In this document: positions 36,209 through 44,069 of the stretch, in pieces
Layout: the number at the start of each line of letters is the position of its first letter
Numbering within the stretch: position 1 is the stretch's first letter
NCBI RefSeq assembly: GCF_013618865.1
Contig: NZ_JABSOE010000022.1
Location: 1 to 62,880, forward strand
DNA length: 62,880 nt
Origin: Phocaeicola faecicola
GTDB taxonomy: Bacteria; Bacteroidota; Bacteroidia; Bacteroidales; Bacteroidaceae
Direction: 5' to 3'
Program-made: the position numbers and the translations under genes
The notes under the pieces: generated by a model
Told to the model about the DNA's origin: nothing
Database searches by the model: none
What the model saw: the letters and a program-made list of their open reading frames with translations, nothing else

Positions 36209-37042
36209 ATGAAAAGAACTATCATTATAGCGCTTTTCTCTGCCGGAATATTATCTTCATGCGGAGAATACAATAAGGTGCTGAAAAGTACAGACTACGA
36301 ATATAAATACGAGGCTGCCAAAGGATATTTTGCCAAAGGTCAGAGCAACAAGGCCGCTGTCATTCTGGAGGAACTGATACCGATTATGAAGGGTACTTCC
36401 AATGCAGAGGAATCACTGTATATGCTGGCCATGACTTATTATAATCAGGGGGATTATGTGACTGCTTCGCATTATTTCAATACTTATTATACCACTTATC
36501 CGAGAGGTGTATATACCGAACTGGCCCGTTTCCACAGCGGAAAGGCCCTGTATCTGGATACTCCGGAACCGAGACTGGACCAGAGCAGTACGTTCAAGGC
36601 CATCCAGGAACTTCAGATGTTCATGGAATATTTCCCGGGAAGCAACCGGAGAGACCTGGCTCAGGAGATGATTTTCACCCTGCAGGACAAGCTGGTAGAA
36701 AAGGAATACCTGTCGGCCAAACTGTATTACGATCTGGGTTCGTACACCGGAAACAGTTCTTACAGCAGTACCGGAAACAATTACCAGGCAGCAGTGATTA
36801 CGGCTCAGAATGTATTGAGGGAGTACCCTTATACCAAGATGCGTGAGGAACTGTCTATCCTGATTCTCCGTGCCAAGTACGACATGGCCAAGGAAAGTGT
36901 GGCTGAGAAGAAAGAGGAACGTATGCGGGAAGCCATCGATGAATATTATGCATTCAAGAATGAGTTCCCTGACAGCAAGTATACCAAAGAGGTGGAAGCC
37001 ATCTTTAAGGCTGCCAACCGCTTCGTGAACGATGAATATTAA
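36209..37042 (+). CDS. bamD: Outer membrane assembly lipoprotein BamD
   Basis: BamD is a lipoprotein of the BAM complex that inserts beta-barrel proteins in the outer membrane. The 277-residue product has a lipoprotein signal (GILSSC, Cys18) and tandem TPR-like helices: YEAAKGYFAKGQSNKAAVILEEL, ESLYMLAMTYYNQGDYVTASHYFNTYYTTYPRG and the later LREYPYTKMREELSILILRAKYDMA. The spacing of TPRs and length agree with the family. It begins a group with rpoZ and a DUF4293-like gene. Confidence 0.93.
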   Translation: MKRTIIIALFSAGILSSCGEYNKVLKSTDYEYKYEAAKGYFAKGQSNKAAVILEELIPIMKGTSNAEESLYMLAMTYYNQGDYVTASHYFNTYYTTYPRGVYTELARFHSGKALYLDTPEPRLDQSSTFKAIQELQMFMEYFPGSNRRDLAQEMIFTLQDKLVEKEYLSAKLYYDLGSYTGNSSYSSTGNNYQAAVITAQNVLREYPYTKMREELSILILRAKYDMAKESVAEKKEERMREAIDEYYAFKNEFPDSKYTKEVEAIFKAANRFVNDEY

Positions 37043-37072
37043 TCATAACTGTTTATAATTAAATAATAAATT

Positions 37073-37408
37073 ATGGATTACAAAAAAACAAATGCTCCTA
37101 CCAACACTGTTACCCGTAACTTGATGGAAATGTGTGAGGATACTGGCAATATTTATGAAACCGTAGCCATTATCGGTAAAAGAGCCAACCAGATTGCGGT
37201 TGAAATGAAGAACGATCTGTCAAAGAAACTGCAGGAGTTTGCTTCTTACAACGACAACTTGGAAGAAGTGTTTGAGAACAGAGAACAGATTGAAATCTCA
37301 CGTTATTATGAAAAGTTGCCGAAACCTACTCTGATTGCTGCGCAGGAATATATCGAGGGTAAGGTTTACCACAGAAATCCTGCCAAGGAAAAAGAAAAAT
37401 TGCAGTAA
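37073..37408 (+). CDS. rpoZ: RNA polymerase omega subunit-like protein
   Basis: This 111-residue protein matches the Bacteroidetes version of the omega subunit that helps assemble RNA polymerase. The region NIYETVAIIGKRANQIAVEMKNDLSKKL (residues 26-53) corresponds to the conserved omega core with its RAxQI motif. The rest, including a charged C-terminus (AKEKEKLQ), is longer than E. coli omega. It follows bamD by 30 bases, as expected in this phylum. Confidence 0.85.
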   Translation: MDYKKTNAPTNTVTRNLMEMCEDTGNIYETVAIIGKRANQIAVEMKNDLSKKLQEFASYNDNLEEVFENREQIEISRYYEKLPKPTLIAAQEYIEGKVYHRNPAKEKEKLQ

Positions 37409-37521
37409 TTGTCAATATAGGGAAGAACGCAAAATCGCCAGCATGCAAATGACGGGATTCCGGGAATGTTTTGCATCACGCGCTTTTGTGTTCTTTTCAT
37501 TTAAAAACAGAGGAATTTATT

Positions 37522-37971
37522 ATGATACAACGAATTCAGACGGTTTATTTGCTGATTGTCGCTATTCTGATGGTGCTGATGATGTCTTTCCCTATCGGAT
37601 TTTTTTATACGGAAGCGGCTGTAGCCGAGATGTCTAACCTTTCAGTGGCATTGCCTGACGGTGCTTTGGATTATACTCCCTGGGCATTGTTTGTACTGCT
37701 GATGCTGGTGGCTGTGCTGTCTCTGGCAACCATCTTCCTGTACAAGAAGCGGATGCTGCAGATTCGCCTGACATTGTTCAGCTCGATTGTACTGATCGGA
37801 TATTACGCTACTCTGGCTTTCTTTGTATACAGCACACTGAAGGGATACGGAAGCTTCACTTATTCGTGGACCGTTTCCTTGCCGGTAGTATCTATCATCC
37901 TGAACTGGCTGGCTATCCGTGCCATCGGAAAGGATGAGATGCTGGTCAAAGCTTACGAGCGTTTGCGATAA
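37522..37971 (+). CDS. DUF4293-like membrane protein
   Basis: The 149-residue protein has four membrane segments (TVYLLIVAILMVLMMSFPIG; WALFVLLMLVAVLSLATIFL; LTLFSSIVLIGYYATLAFFV; VVSIILNWLAIRAI) and begins MIQRIQTVYLL, as DUF4293 proteins do. The start at 37522 is preceded by AGGAA, a rare Shine-Dalgarno-like sequence; the frame is open from 37471. A hairpin (37443-37449 with 37470-37476) lies just before it. It follows rpoZ and has unknown function. Confidence 0.8.
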   Translation: MIQRIQTVYLLIVAILMVLMMSFPIGFFYTEAAVAEMSNLSVALPDGALDYTPWALFVLLMLVAVLSLATIFLYKKRMLQIRLTLFSSIVLIGYYATLAFFVYSTLKGYGSFTYSWTVSLPVVSIILNWLAIRAIGKDEMLVKAYERLR

Positions 37972-37998
37972 GAAGAATCTTATACCCGGTATATGAAG

Positions 37999-38048
37999 CC
38001 GGCGGAAGTGACAGGAGGGAATCCCCCGACACTTCCGCCGGTTTTTTT
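37999..38048 (+). terminator. Terminator of the bamD-rpoZ group
   Basis: CCGGCGGAAGTG (37999-38010) pairs with CACTTCCGCCGG (38030-38041), followed by seven T. Confidence 0.9.
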
Positions 38049-38889
38049 ATGCGAGATTTTTACCGAACCGGTAATACCCGAGCCACCAGTTGCCTGCCGT
38101 AAGCAGCCCCAGCATTCCGCTTGCTACTCCCAATATTACCTGTGGGGTGAGGCCCTCCGGTCTGTTTGACGGACCGAGGAAACGAAGGTCAACTGCAGAC
38201 AAGGCGATTCCGAGCACCACTAAAATCCCCAGCAGAGATCCCGCTGTCTTAAAGAAAGCCCTTTTATGGAAAAAGGTGCCTCCCAAGATAAACAGCGAAT
38301 GCACCCACACATATCCCATTGCGACGGTAAACAAGTACAACGCATGCGGGTAACCCTCCGGATCCGTTACCGGTTGCTGATGCTGGTCGATGAACATTCT
38401 CAACAGATTGGGCAGACAGTACTGCTTGATTTCTGTGGGTGTATCTAGCAAGTAGGCTACCGTTATCCGTGTGACTTCTGCCAGTGGCAGGCAGATAGCG
38501 AAGGCTACCGGTACGCTGAGTACCACGTACAAGGCACGGCTTACAAATTTTTCACCCAGCGTTGCAGGAAGCCTCTGATAGGCTATCTTTTTCTCCTGAG
38601 TATTCATGCTTTCTGCAATCAGCGAAGCCGAGTATCCGGACAGGATGAGCCACAGCAAACCGACAACGGCCAATATGCCCTGACAGTATTTCTGATAATG
38701 TGCTTCGGCTCCCAGTCCGGCAGGAGTGTCGGCGTGAGCCAGAGTGTCGAGAATGAAAAACAGGCACAAGGTGAGATAACACCCAAGCAGGCGGTATATA
38801 TTTTTCCTTTTGTTTTCCATCAGGTCTTTCTGAAATACGGAGAGCATTCTCCGGAAACTGAAGTGGATGTAGTTGGTACGATTCATCAT
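38047..38889 (-). CDS. Membrane protein, ABC-2 permease-like
   Basis: The 280-residue protein has about six membrane segments: LLGCYLTLCLFFILDTLA, GILAVVGLLWLILSGYSAS, ALYVVLSVPVAFAICLPL, LYLFTVAMGYVWVHSLFILG, AGSLLGILVVLGIALSAV and the C-terminal VILGVASGMLGLLTAGNWWLGYY. The overall shape, with a large N-terminal loop, resembles ABC-2-type permeases of the kind usually next to an ATPase gene. No ATPase gene is nearby, so it may be an orphan or work with a distant subunit. Two ATG codons (38889 and 38886) are possible starts. Function is not predicted. Confidence 0.7.
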   Translation of the reverse strand: MMNRTNYIHFSFRRMLSVFQKDLMENKRKNIYRLLGCYLTLCLFFILDTLAHADTPAGLGAEAHYQKYCQGILAVVGLLWLILSGYSASLIAESMNTQEKKIAYQRLPATLGEKFVSRALYVVLSVPVAFAICLPLAEVTRITVAYLLDTPTEIKQYCLPNLLRMFIDQHQQPVTDPEGYPHALYLFTVAMGYVWVHSLFILGGTFFHKRAFFKTAGSLLGILVVLGIALSAVDLRFLGPSNRPEGLTPQVILGVASGMLGLLTAGNWWLGYYRFGKNLA

Positions 38890-39066
38890 GTAATAATAAA
38901 AAGTAAAAATCTTAATCACAAAGTATTCCTTTATTTATGATTTAGGGACATTGTGCAACATCCCTTTGTCTATTCTGTTAGTTTTTTGCAAATATATTCA
39001 TTTTTCTGAGCCGACAAAAAAAGCGGAATATTTTTTAAGAAATCAGGGATAGTCGGCAAAACAGAA

Positions 39067-39106
39067 CTCCCCATCATACAGTGATGCTTTGCTGTACAAT
39101 GGGGAG
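39067..39106 (-). terminator. Probable terminator of the radical SAM gene
   Basis: CTCCCCAT (39067-39074) pairs with ATGGGGAG (39099-39106), with inner ACAG/CTGT pairing; a short T run follows on the minus strand. Confidence 0.5.
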
Positions 39107-39140
39107 CCTTATCCTTTGTCGGAGAATATACTTCTATTTT

Positions 39141-40775
39141 TTAATTTTCTGCGCGGAATACCGGATGAGCATCCTGTGTCTCCGTATCAAAGCCAAACCA
39201 GTAGTTGGTTGCCTGTTCCTCCCTTCCCGGGAGCAGACAGAGCTTCATGGATTCCCGATACAGGCCGTAGATAACGTTCCACTGCTCGGGAGGAGTGACA
39301 TGTTTCGTACGGATGCGCACAGCCGGCTGTTTCTTCAATGACATTCCAGCCTCAATCCACGCCAGTTCCGCCTCTGTTTCATACTCCGGATAGTGTGTCC
39401 GGCAGAATTCATACAATAGGATTCCCCTTTTCTCCAGTCCCATCGGTTGGTCGGCCACCCCTTTCTCTATCAGGTATGCCAGCATCCGGGGGAGAAAGTC
39501 ACCCTGCTCCACAATCAGTTTCCGGGTAAGCGGCTGCCAGACCGGTGTATTGTAAAACGCATCCAGCAAACGCGAGAGCAGTCTTGCCGTCTGCAGTTCG
39601 TCGGGAGTAATCTCACGGGTTCGCAACACTTCATAAGGTGGGAAAGGAGCATATTGAATTCCCAGTTCACCGGCCCTTCTTCTCATCTCAGTTCCCGGCA
39701 GCAGTTTGAGGGATTCCAGCTGAATCTCTCCCGCACGGAACGAGGCAAGGGTACGGATGTCTTCGAATATCTCTTCCAAGTGATACAGCGGAAGTCCGGC
39801 TATCAGGTCCGCATGCGTCTCCATATTGTCCAGGGAACATAAAAAGCGCAAGCCTTCCAGCGCATCCGACAGTTTTCCCATCCGTCGGGCAGTAACCAGC
39901 ACTTCCTCGCGCAGGCTCTGGATACCGGCTTCCAGGTGCAGGAGTCCGGCAGGCATGGCTTTCAGTTCCTGCTTCAGTTCTTCAGTAAGCAGCGCCGGAT
40001 GCATTTCGAGGTGAAAGCAGATGTCAGGAAATTCCCTGAACAGGCCGAGCAGCGCCTTGGCATGCCGGTTGTTGTAGTTGAAGGTACGGTCGAGCACGCG
40101 GATGTTCCGTATGCCATGCTGATGGATCGTTGCTATCCGTTCCCTGATCTTCTCGATTGGGAGGGAGCGCACCGGTTTTTCCCCTCCACTGACACAGAAT
40201 GCACAAGTATTGAAGCATCCCCGCGTTGTCTCAAGTTGCACGAAAGGCTTTCCCCAGTTGAAGAACGGACTCGTCTCCGGCGCAGCCAGCCGGTCGAATG
40301 CAATGACTCGGGCCAGTCCGTTGTCCTGATAAATACTCTCTTCCCCTTTCAGGTAACAGAGTCCGGTAATTCCTTCCCACATCTCTTTCCGGTTCCAGTA
40401 TTTCAGCCAGAGAGGGAACATTTCTTCTCCTTCTCCACGGAATACACAGTCCACAAAGCGGTTGCGCCGCAGAAACTCCTCATTGTCTCCCAGAAACTCC
40501 GGTCCCCCCAGGATGATGCGGCAGTCGGGCAGCAGGGCCTTGGCCCGCGCAAGCACATGAAGCAGGACTTCATGATTGAAGAGCCAGCAGGTAGCCGCAA
40601 TGATATCGGGTTGTTTACGGAAGATTTCGCCGGCAGTCATGCCGCTGTTTTCATTGATGGTAGCCGAAACGATGTCCCATTCATAGGAGGGTTCGTCGAT
40701 CTGCGCATGTAAGGCAGGAAGGGCCAGGGAAGAATGTGCGTACGAACAGTTGAGGTCCAGCCAAAGTATTTTCAT
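39141..40775 (-). CDS. B12-binding radical SAM protein (DUF4080-type)
   Basis: The 544-residue enzyme has an N-terminal cobalamin-binding-like domain (MKILWLDLNCSYAHSSLALPAL; IILGGPEF; FRGEGE near 112-117) and a radical SAM domain with the iron-sulphur motif CxxxCxxC at C187, C191 and C194 (RGCFNTCAFC). A C-terminal region after residue 400 is of the DUF4080 kind. Radical SAM proteins with a B12 domain often do methylations or rearrangements, but the substrate is unknown and there is no peptide precursor or partner gene beside it. The start at 40775 is the Met of MKILWLDL; 16 more residues upstream are in frame but are hydrophobic and atypical. Confidence 0.86.
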   Translation of the reverse strand: MKILWLDLNCSYAHSSLALPALHAQIDEPSYEWDIVSATINENSGMTAGEIFRKQPDIIAATCWLFNHEVLLHVLARAKALLPDCRIILGGPEFLGDNEEFLRRNRFVDCVFRGEGEEMFPLWLKYWNRKEMWEGITGLCYLKGEESIYQDNGLARVIAFDRLAAPETSPFFNWGKPFVQLETTRGCFNTCAFCVSGGEKPVRSLPIEKIRERIATIHQHGIRNIRVLDRTFNYNNRHAKALLGLFREFPDICFHLEMHPALLTEELKQELKAMPAGLLHLEAGIQSLREEVLVTARRMGKLSDALEGLRFLCSLDNMETHADLIAGLPLYHLEEIFEDIRTLASFRAGEIQLESLKLLPGTEMRRRAGELGIQYAPFPPYEVLRTREITPDELQTARLLSRLLDAFYNTPVWQPLTRKLIVEQGDFLPRMLAYLIEKGVADQPMGLEKRGILLYEFCRTHYPEYETEAELAWIEAGMSLKKQPAVRIRTKHVTPPEQWNVIYGLYRESMKLCLLPGREEQATNYWFGFDTETQDAHPVFRAEN

Positions 40776-40813
40776 GTCTGTGATAGCAAGAAGAAAAAAG
40801 AAGGGTTCTACAT

Positions 40814-40884
40814 AAAAAAGCATTTGTCAAAGCCGGTCCGCTGTCTCACCCGAAGGGAAAAGCAGCAAAACGACTTTGACAAAT
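40814..40884 (-). terminator. Long-loop terminator of prs
   Basis: CATTTGTCAAAG (40821-40832) pairs perfectly with CTTTGACAAATG (40873-40884), enclosing about 40 bases with an inner CCC-GAA-GGG hairpin; a run of T follows on the minus strand (AAAAAA at 40814-40819). Confidence 0.75.
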
Positions 40885-40924
40885 GAATGAATCTCCACAT
40901 CCGGACGGGATGCGGTTATGCGTA

Positions 40925-41863
40925 TTAAATCAGGTACTGTGAGCTGATAGATTCGTTTGTCATCACGCGGCGGATGGTTTCAGCAAACATGTCAGCGATA
41001 GACAACTGCTTAACCTTTGCGCAGCGGTTTGAATAAGGAATACTGTCAGTAAATACCATTTCTTCCAGCTGTGAGTTCTGAACGCGTTCTGAAGCAGGAC
41101 CAGACATCACGCAGTGTGATGCGATGGCGCGTACTGAACGTGCTCCGGCTTCTTTCATGATATCAGCAGCCTTAGTGATTGTACCGGCTGTATCTACCAT
41201 ATCGTCAATCAGAATTACGTTTTTGTCTTTTACGTCACCGATAATCTGCATAGAAGCAACCACGTTTGCTTTTTCACGAGTCTTGTGGCAAAGTACCAGA
41301 GGAACATCCAGGAATTTAGCATAAGTGCTGGCACGCTTTGAACCACCTACGTCAGGAGTAGCGATTGCCAGGTTTTCCAGGTTCAGTGACTGGATATACG
41401 GAGCAAAGATAGTAGACGCATACAGGTGGTCAACCGGGATGTCAAAGAAGCCCTGGATCTGGTCTGCATGCAAGTCCATAGTAATCAGACGGTCGATTCC
41501 AGCAACGCTCAACAGGTTGGCAACCAGCTTAGCACCGATAGAAACACGCGGTTTATCCTTGCGGTCCTGACGTGCCCATCCGAAGTAAGGGATTACTGCG
41601 ATGATGCTCTTTGCAGAAGCGCGCTTGGCAGCGTCAATCATCAGCAGAAGTTCCATCAGGTTGTCTGAGTTCGGGAAAGTAGACTGTACGAGGAATACGT
41701 GCTGTCCGCGGATAGACTCTTCGTATGACACTGCAAATTCGCCGTCAGCGAAGTGGGTGATGTTCATGTTACCCAGTGGGCATCCTAAACTGTTACAGAT
41801 CTTTTCTGCGAGGTATCTCGAGTTTGTACCCGAAAATACTTTAAAAGGTGATGTTTCGCTCAT
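40925..41863 (-). CDS. prs: Ribose-phosphate pyrophosphokinase
   Basis: PRPP synthase makes phosphoribosyl pyrophosphate from ribose 5-phosphate and ATP, for nucleotides, histidine, tryptophan and NAD. The 312-residue protein shows FSGTNSRYLAEKICNSLG, HFADGEFAVSYEESIRGQHVFLVQST, PYFGWARQDRKDKPRVSIGAKLVANLL, VDHLYAS and the PRPP-binding loop NVILIDDMVDTAGTITKAADIM. Length and motifs are standard. It has a canonical promoter and its own terminator and uses codons typical of highly expressed genes. Confidence 0.97.
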   Translation of the reverse strand: MSETSPFKVFSGTNSRYLAEKICNSLGCPLGNMNITHFADGEFAVSYEESIRGQHVFLVQSTFPNSDNLMELLLMIDAAKRASAKSIIAVIPYFGWARQDRKDKPRVSIGAKLVANLLSVAGIDRLITMDLHADQIQGFFDIPVDHLYASTIFAPYIQSLNLENLAIATPDVGGSKRASTYAKFLDVPLVLCHKTREKANVVASMQIIGDVKDKNVILIDDMVDTAGTITKAADIMKEAGARSVRAIASHCVMSGPASERVQNSQLEEMVFTDSIPYSNRCAKVKQLSIADMFAETIRRVMTNESISSQYLI

Positions 41864-41900
41864 TGTAAAAAAATGATAATATTGCCGTTAATTTAGAAAA

Positions 41901-41932
41901 CAAATTTACTTTAATTCTTTAATCCTGACAAA
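41901..41932 (-). promoter_or_regulatory. Canonical promoter of prs
   Basis: On the minus strand TTTG (41929-41932), a 20-base spacer and TAAATTTG (41901-41908). Confidence 0.85.
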
Positions 41933-41947
41933 TGAAATACGGAATAT

Positions 41948-42556
41948 TTAATCCGCCAGTTGCTTCAGCTTGCGGAAATGATCCAGCAGCTTCCGGTAAT
42001 TCTGGTCGTAGGCCGGGTCAAACTTGTTCCACAGCCCTCCCATGATGGCGGCTCCCCCAAATCCGTAGTCTTTTACCGACAGGATGTTGTCTTCATCAAT
42101 GCCTCCCAGAGCTACGACGTGCTTGTCGATGATTCCCTCTTTGGCCGCCTGTCTGATTTCTTCGGGGGTATATGCCGAATAATAATTCTGTTTGGATATA
42201 CTGTCGAATACCGGACTCAGGAATACGTAGTCGTATTTGTCCTTGCAGTTCTTGACTTCCTGCAGTGAGTGGCACGAAGTACTCAGGTGTCCGGAATAAT
42301 TGGGGGGAGCTACCGGATTCCGGTGGTTCAGATGAATCCCCTTTAATTTATATTCCTCCTTCAGATAAAAATGCCCATGTACCACGATATGCTTTCTGTA
42401 TTTCTCGGGAATGAGAGTCAGAAGCCGCTCCGCATAGGTAGGAGTGGTGTTGGGCTTGCGCAAATGGAGGATGTCCAGCCCTTCCTCAAATAATTTGGTT
42501 ATTATTTTATCTTCTTCCACGAAATACGTGGGGGTGGTAATCAATATCAGTTTCAT
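41948..42556 (-). CDS. ThiE/TenI-family protein (thiamine phosphate synthase-like)
   Basis: The 202-residue protein has the TIM-barrel fold of ThiE and TenI: LDILHLRKPNTTPTYAERL near 28-46, IVVHGHFYLKEEYKLKGIHLN, SCHSLQEV, YVFLSPVFDSISKQNYY and VVALGGIDEDNI near the phosphate-binding end. Thiamine phosphate synthase couples the pyrimidine and thiazole parts of thiamine. It keeps R-K and the SK near 130, but the usual acidic residue after HLG is replaced (HLNHRNP), so a TenI-like tautomerase or another role is also possible. No other thiamine biosynthesis gene is adjacent; the transporter and kinase are 35 kb away. Confidence 0.8.
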   Translation of the reverse strand: MKLILITTPTYFVEEDKIITKLFEEGLDILHLRKPNTTPTYAERLLTLIPEKYRKHIVVHGHFYLKEEYKLKGIHLNHRNPVAPPNYSGHLSTSCHSLQEVKNCKDKYDYVFLSPVFDSISKQNYYSAYTPEEIRQAAKEGIIDKHVVALGGIDEDNILSVKDYGFGGAAIMGGLWNKFDPAYDQNYRKLLDHFRKLKQLAD

Positions 42557-42846
42557 GCTGAAAATGTATAATTGCGCGACAAAGTTAGTAACATGTTTGT
42601 AATATTCCTAGTGGAAGCCGTGATTTATTTTGTGGAAGGGGGCTTCAGACGGGTATTCCTGCCACTTGAGAGAGGAAGAGTAAAGGACAAAGAAAGAAAA
42701 AGAAGCGGGTGAAGAAAAGTGTTCCGACTTCCGGGGCGGGGTTGTATAACCTCCGGTGTAAAGTTGTCCGACCTCCGTATGCAGGTGTTATAACCCGCGT
42801 ACGGAGGTCGGAGAATCTGTATGCTTGCAGCTAAGATACAACAGTG
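42557..42846. other. Intergenic region with palindromic repeat block
   Basis: No gene in 290 bases. Bases 42720-42811 contain a modular repeat block with CCTCCG units and a 15-bp hairpin (entry below). The rest, from 42600 to 42720, is purine-rich without structure that I can see. Confidence 0.5.
42720..42811. repeat. Modular palindromic repeat block
   Basis: Four related units of about 22 bases carry CCGACnTCCG or TATAACC/CCTCCG cores. The right half forms a hairpin, 42768-42782 with 42797-42811 (12 perfect pairs plus 3), around a TTATAA-containing loop. It lacks a T run. It may be a dispersed short repeat or a transcript-end structure for prmA. Confidence 0.6.
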
Positions 42847-43692
42847 TTATTTCTTGATCAGTTTAACTGCGGCCCAGCGATTCTTTTCCCGGTAACCGAC
42901 AAACTCCAGTCCCAGGTTTTCACCGCACTGACGGATGGCATCAATATCTTCTACGTAGAAGCCGCTCATATAGATTTCTGAACCGCTGTGCATGCAGTCT
43001 ACGTAAGCATGCATGTCATTGAGCAGGATGTTCCGGTTGATGTTGGCAATGACGACATCAAACGGTTCGCGGCCCTTGAGCAGCGAAGCGTCTCCCAGCT
43101 CCACGGTAATGTTGTTCAGGTGATTCAGGGCGATGTTGTCGCGAGAATTGTTGACACACCAGTCGTCGATATCGATGGCGGTTACCCGGTCTGCACCCCG
43201 CATGCTGGCCAGGATAGCCAAAATGGAAGTACCGCATCCCATATCCAGTACCGATTTACCCTTCAGGTCGGCTTCCAGCAATGCCCCGAGTATCGAACTG
43301 GTGGTTTCGTGGTGTCCGGTACCGAAAGCCATCTGCGGATTGATTACGATATCGTACTCTGCTTTCGGATAATCCTTGTGGAAGGTACTGTGGATGACAC
43401 AGCGTCCTTCGATGACGATGGGCTGGAAGAAATTCTTTTCCCATTCTTCGTTCCAGTTCTTGTCTTCCGGCTCGGTGATGGTATAAGTAATCTGGGTATC
43501 GGGCATCGGGAAGTCGGAAAGAATGGCCTTTAAGGCCGCTTCATCAAACAAACTCTGCTGCACATAGGCCTGCATGCCTCCTTCACATTCCACGAAACTT
43601 TCAAATCCGATTTCTGCCGTCAGTGCAGAGAGGACATCAGACGCTGTTTCGGAATAGGGGAGTATGGTAAAGGTTACTTCAAAATATTTCAT
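42847..43692 (-). CDS. prmA: Ribosomal protein L11 methyltransferase
   Basis: PrmA trimethylates ribosomal protein L11. The 281-residue protein has a short N-terminal substrate-recognition domain (FEVTFTILPYSETASDVLSALTAEIGFESFVE) and a methyltransferase domain with motif I VLDMGCGTSILAILASMRGA, AIDIDDW and post-I NPQMAFGTGHHETT and VIANINRNILL (the NPPF-like position is NIN). The start at 43692 (MKYFEVTF) is preferred to an upstream in-frame start because it begins the fold. It has a leader from the AT-rich region upstream. Confidence 0.92.
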   Translation of the reverse strand: MKYFEVTFTILPYSETASDVLSALTAEIGFESFVECEGGMQAYVQQSLFDEAALKAILSDFPMPDTQITYTITEPEDKNWNEEWEKNFFQPIVIEGRCVIHSTFHKDYPKAEYDIVINPQMAFGTGHHETTSSILGALLEADLKGKSVLDMGCGTSILAILASMRGADRVTAIDIDDWCVNNSRDNIALNHLNNITVELGDASLLKGREPFDVVIANINRNILLNDMHAYVDCMHSGSEIYMSGFYVEDIDAIRQCGENLGLEFVGYREKNRWAAVKLIKK

Positions 43693-44069
43693 AGGGTTAT
43701 TTAAATTATGAGATAATACATTATTAATATATAGTAAATAGATCCCGATTGTCACACGGTATCTCGGATATATTCTCTATACATGGACAAATGTACTAAA
43801 AAACTTTGGAATCGGCAGAGGTAAAAAAAGAAAGAAAGGTAATTTTTATTTTCTCTCTAAAGTAGAAAAATAATTTTTTTTGAAAAAAAATACGTATTTC
43901 CGAAAACATTTTAGCGATTTCGTTGTTTTAATAGTAAAAGCATTTATTTAAGTTATGGCAGTTTAAGGTTGTTACTTTATATTATATAATAATACTATGT
44001 GTTTAATTTAATTTTTGGCTTGTTAATCTTTAAAAGACAGCCTTGTGTAATCATTTAAATCTTTAATTT
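43693..44069. other. Intergenic region between divergent prmA and susC
   Basis: 377 AT-rich bases with no gene. Candidate promoter elements toward susC exist (TTTAATTTAATTTTTG near 44002-44017 is one base off the -7 consensus), but no convincing -33 and -7 pair was found. Nothing resembles an attached regulator site such as an ECF-sigma signature that I can name. Confidence 0.4.
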
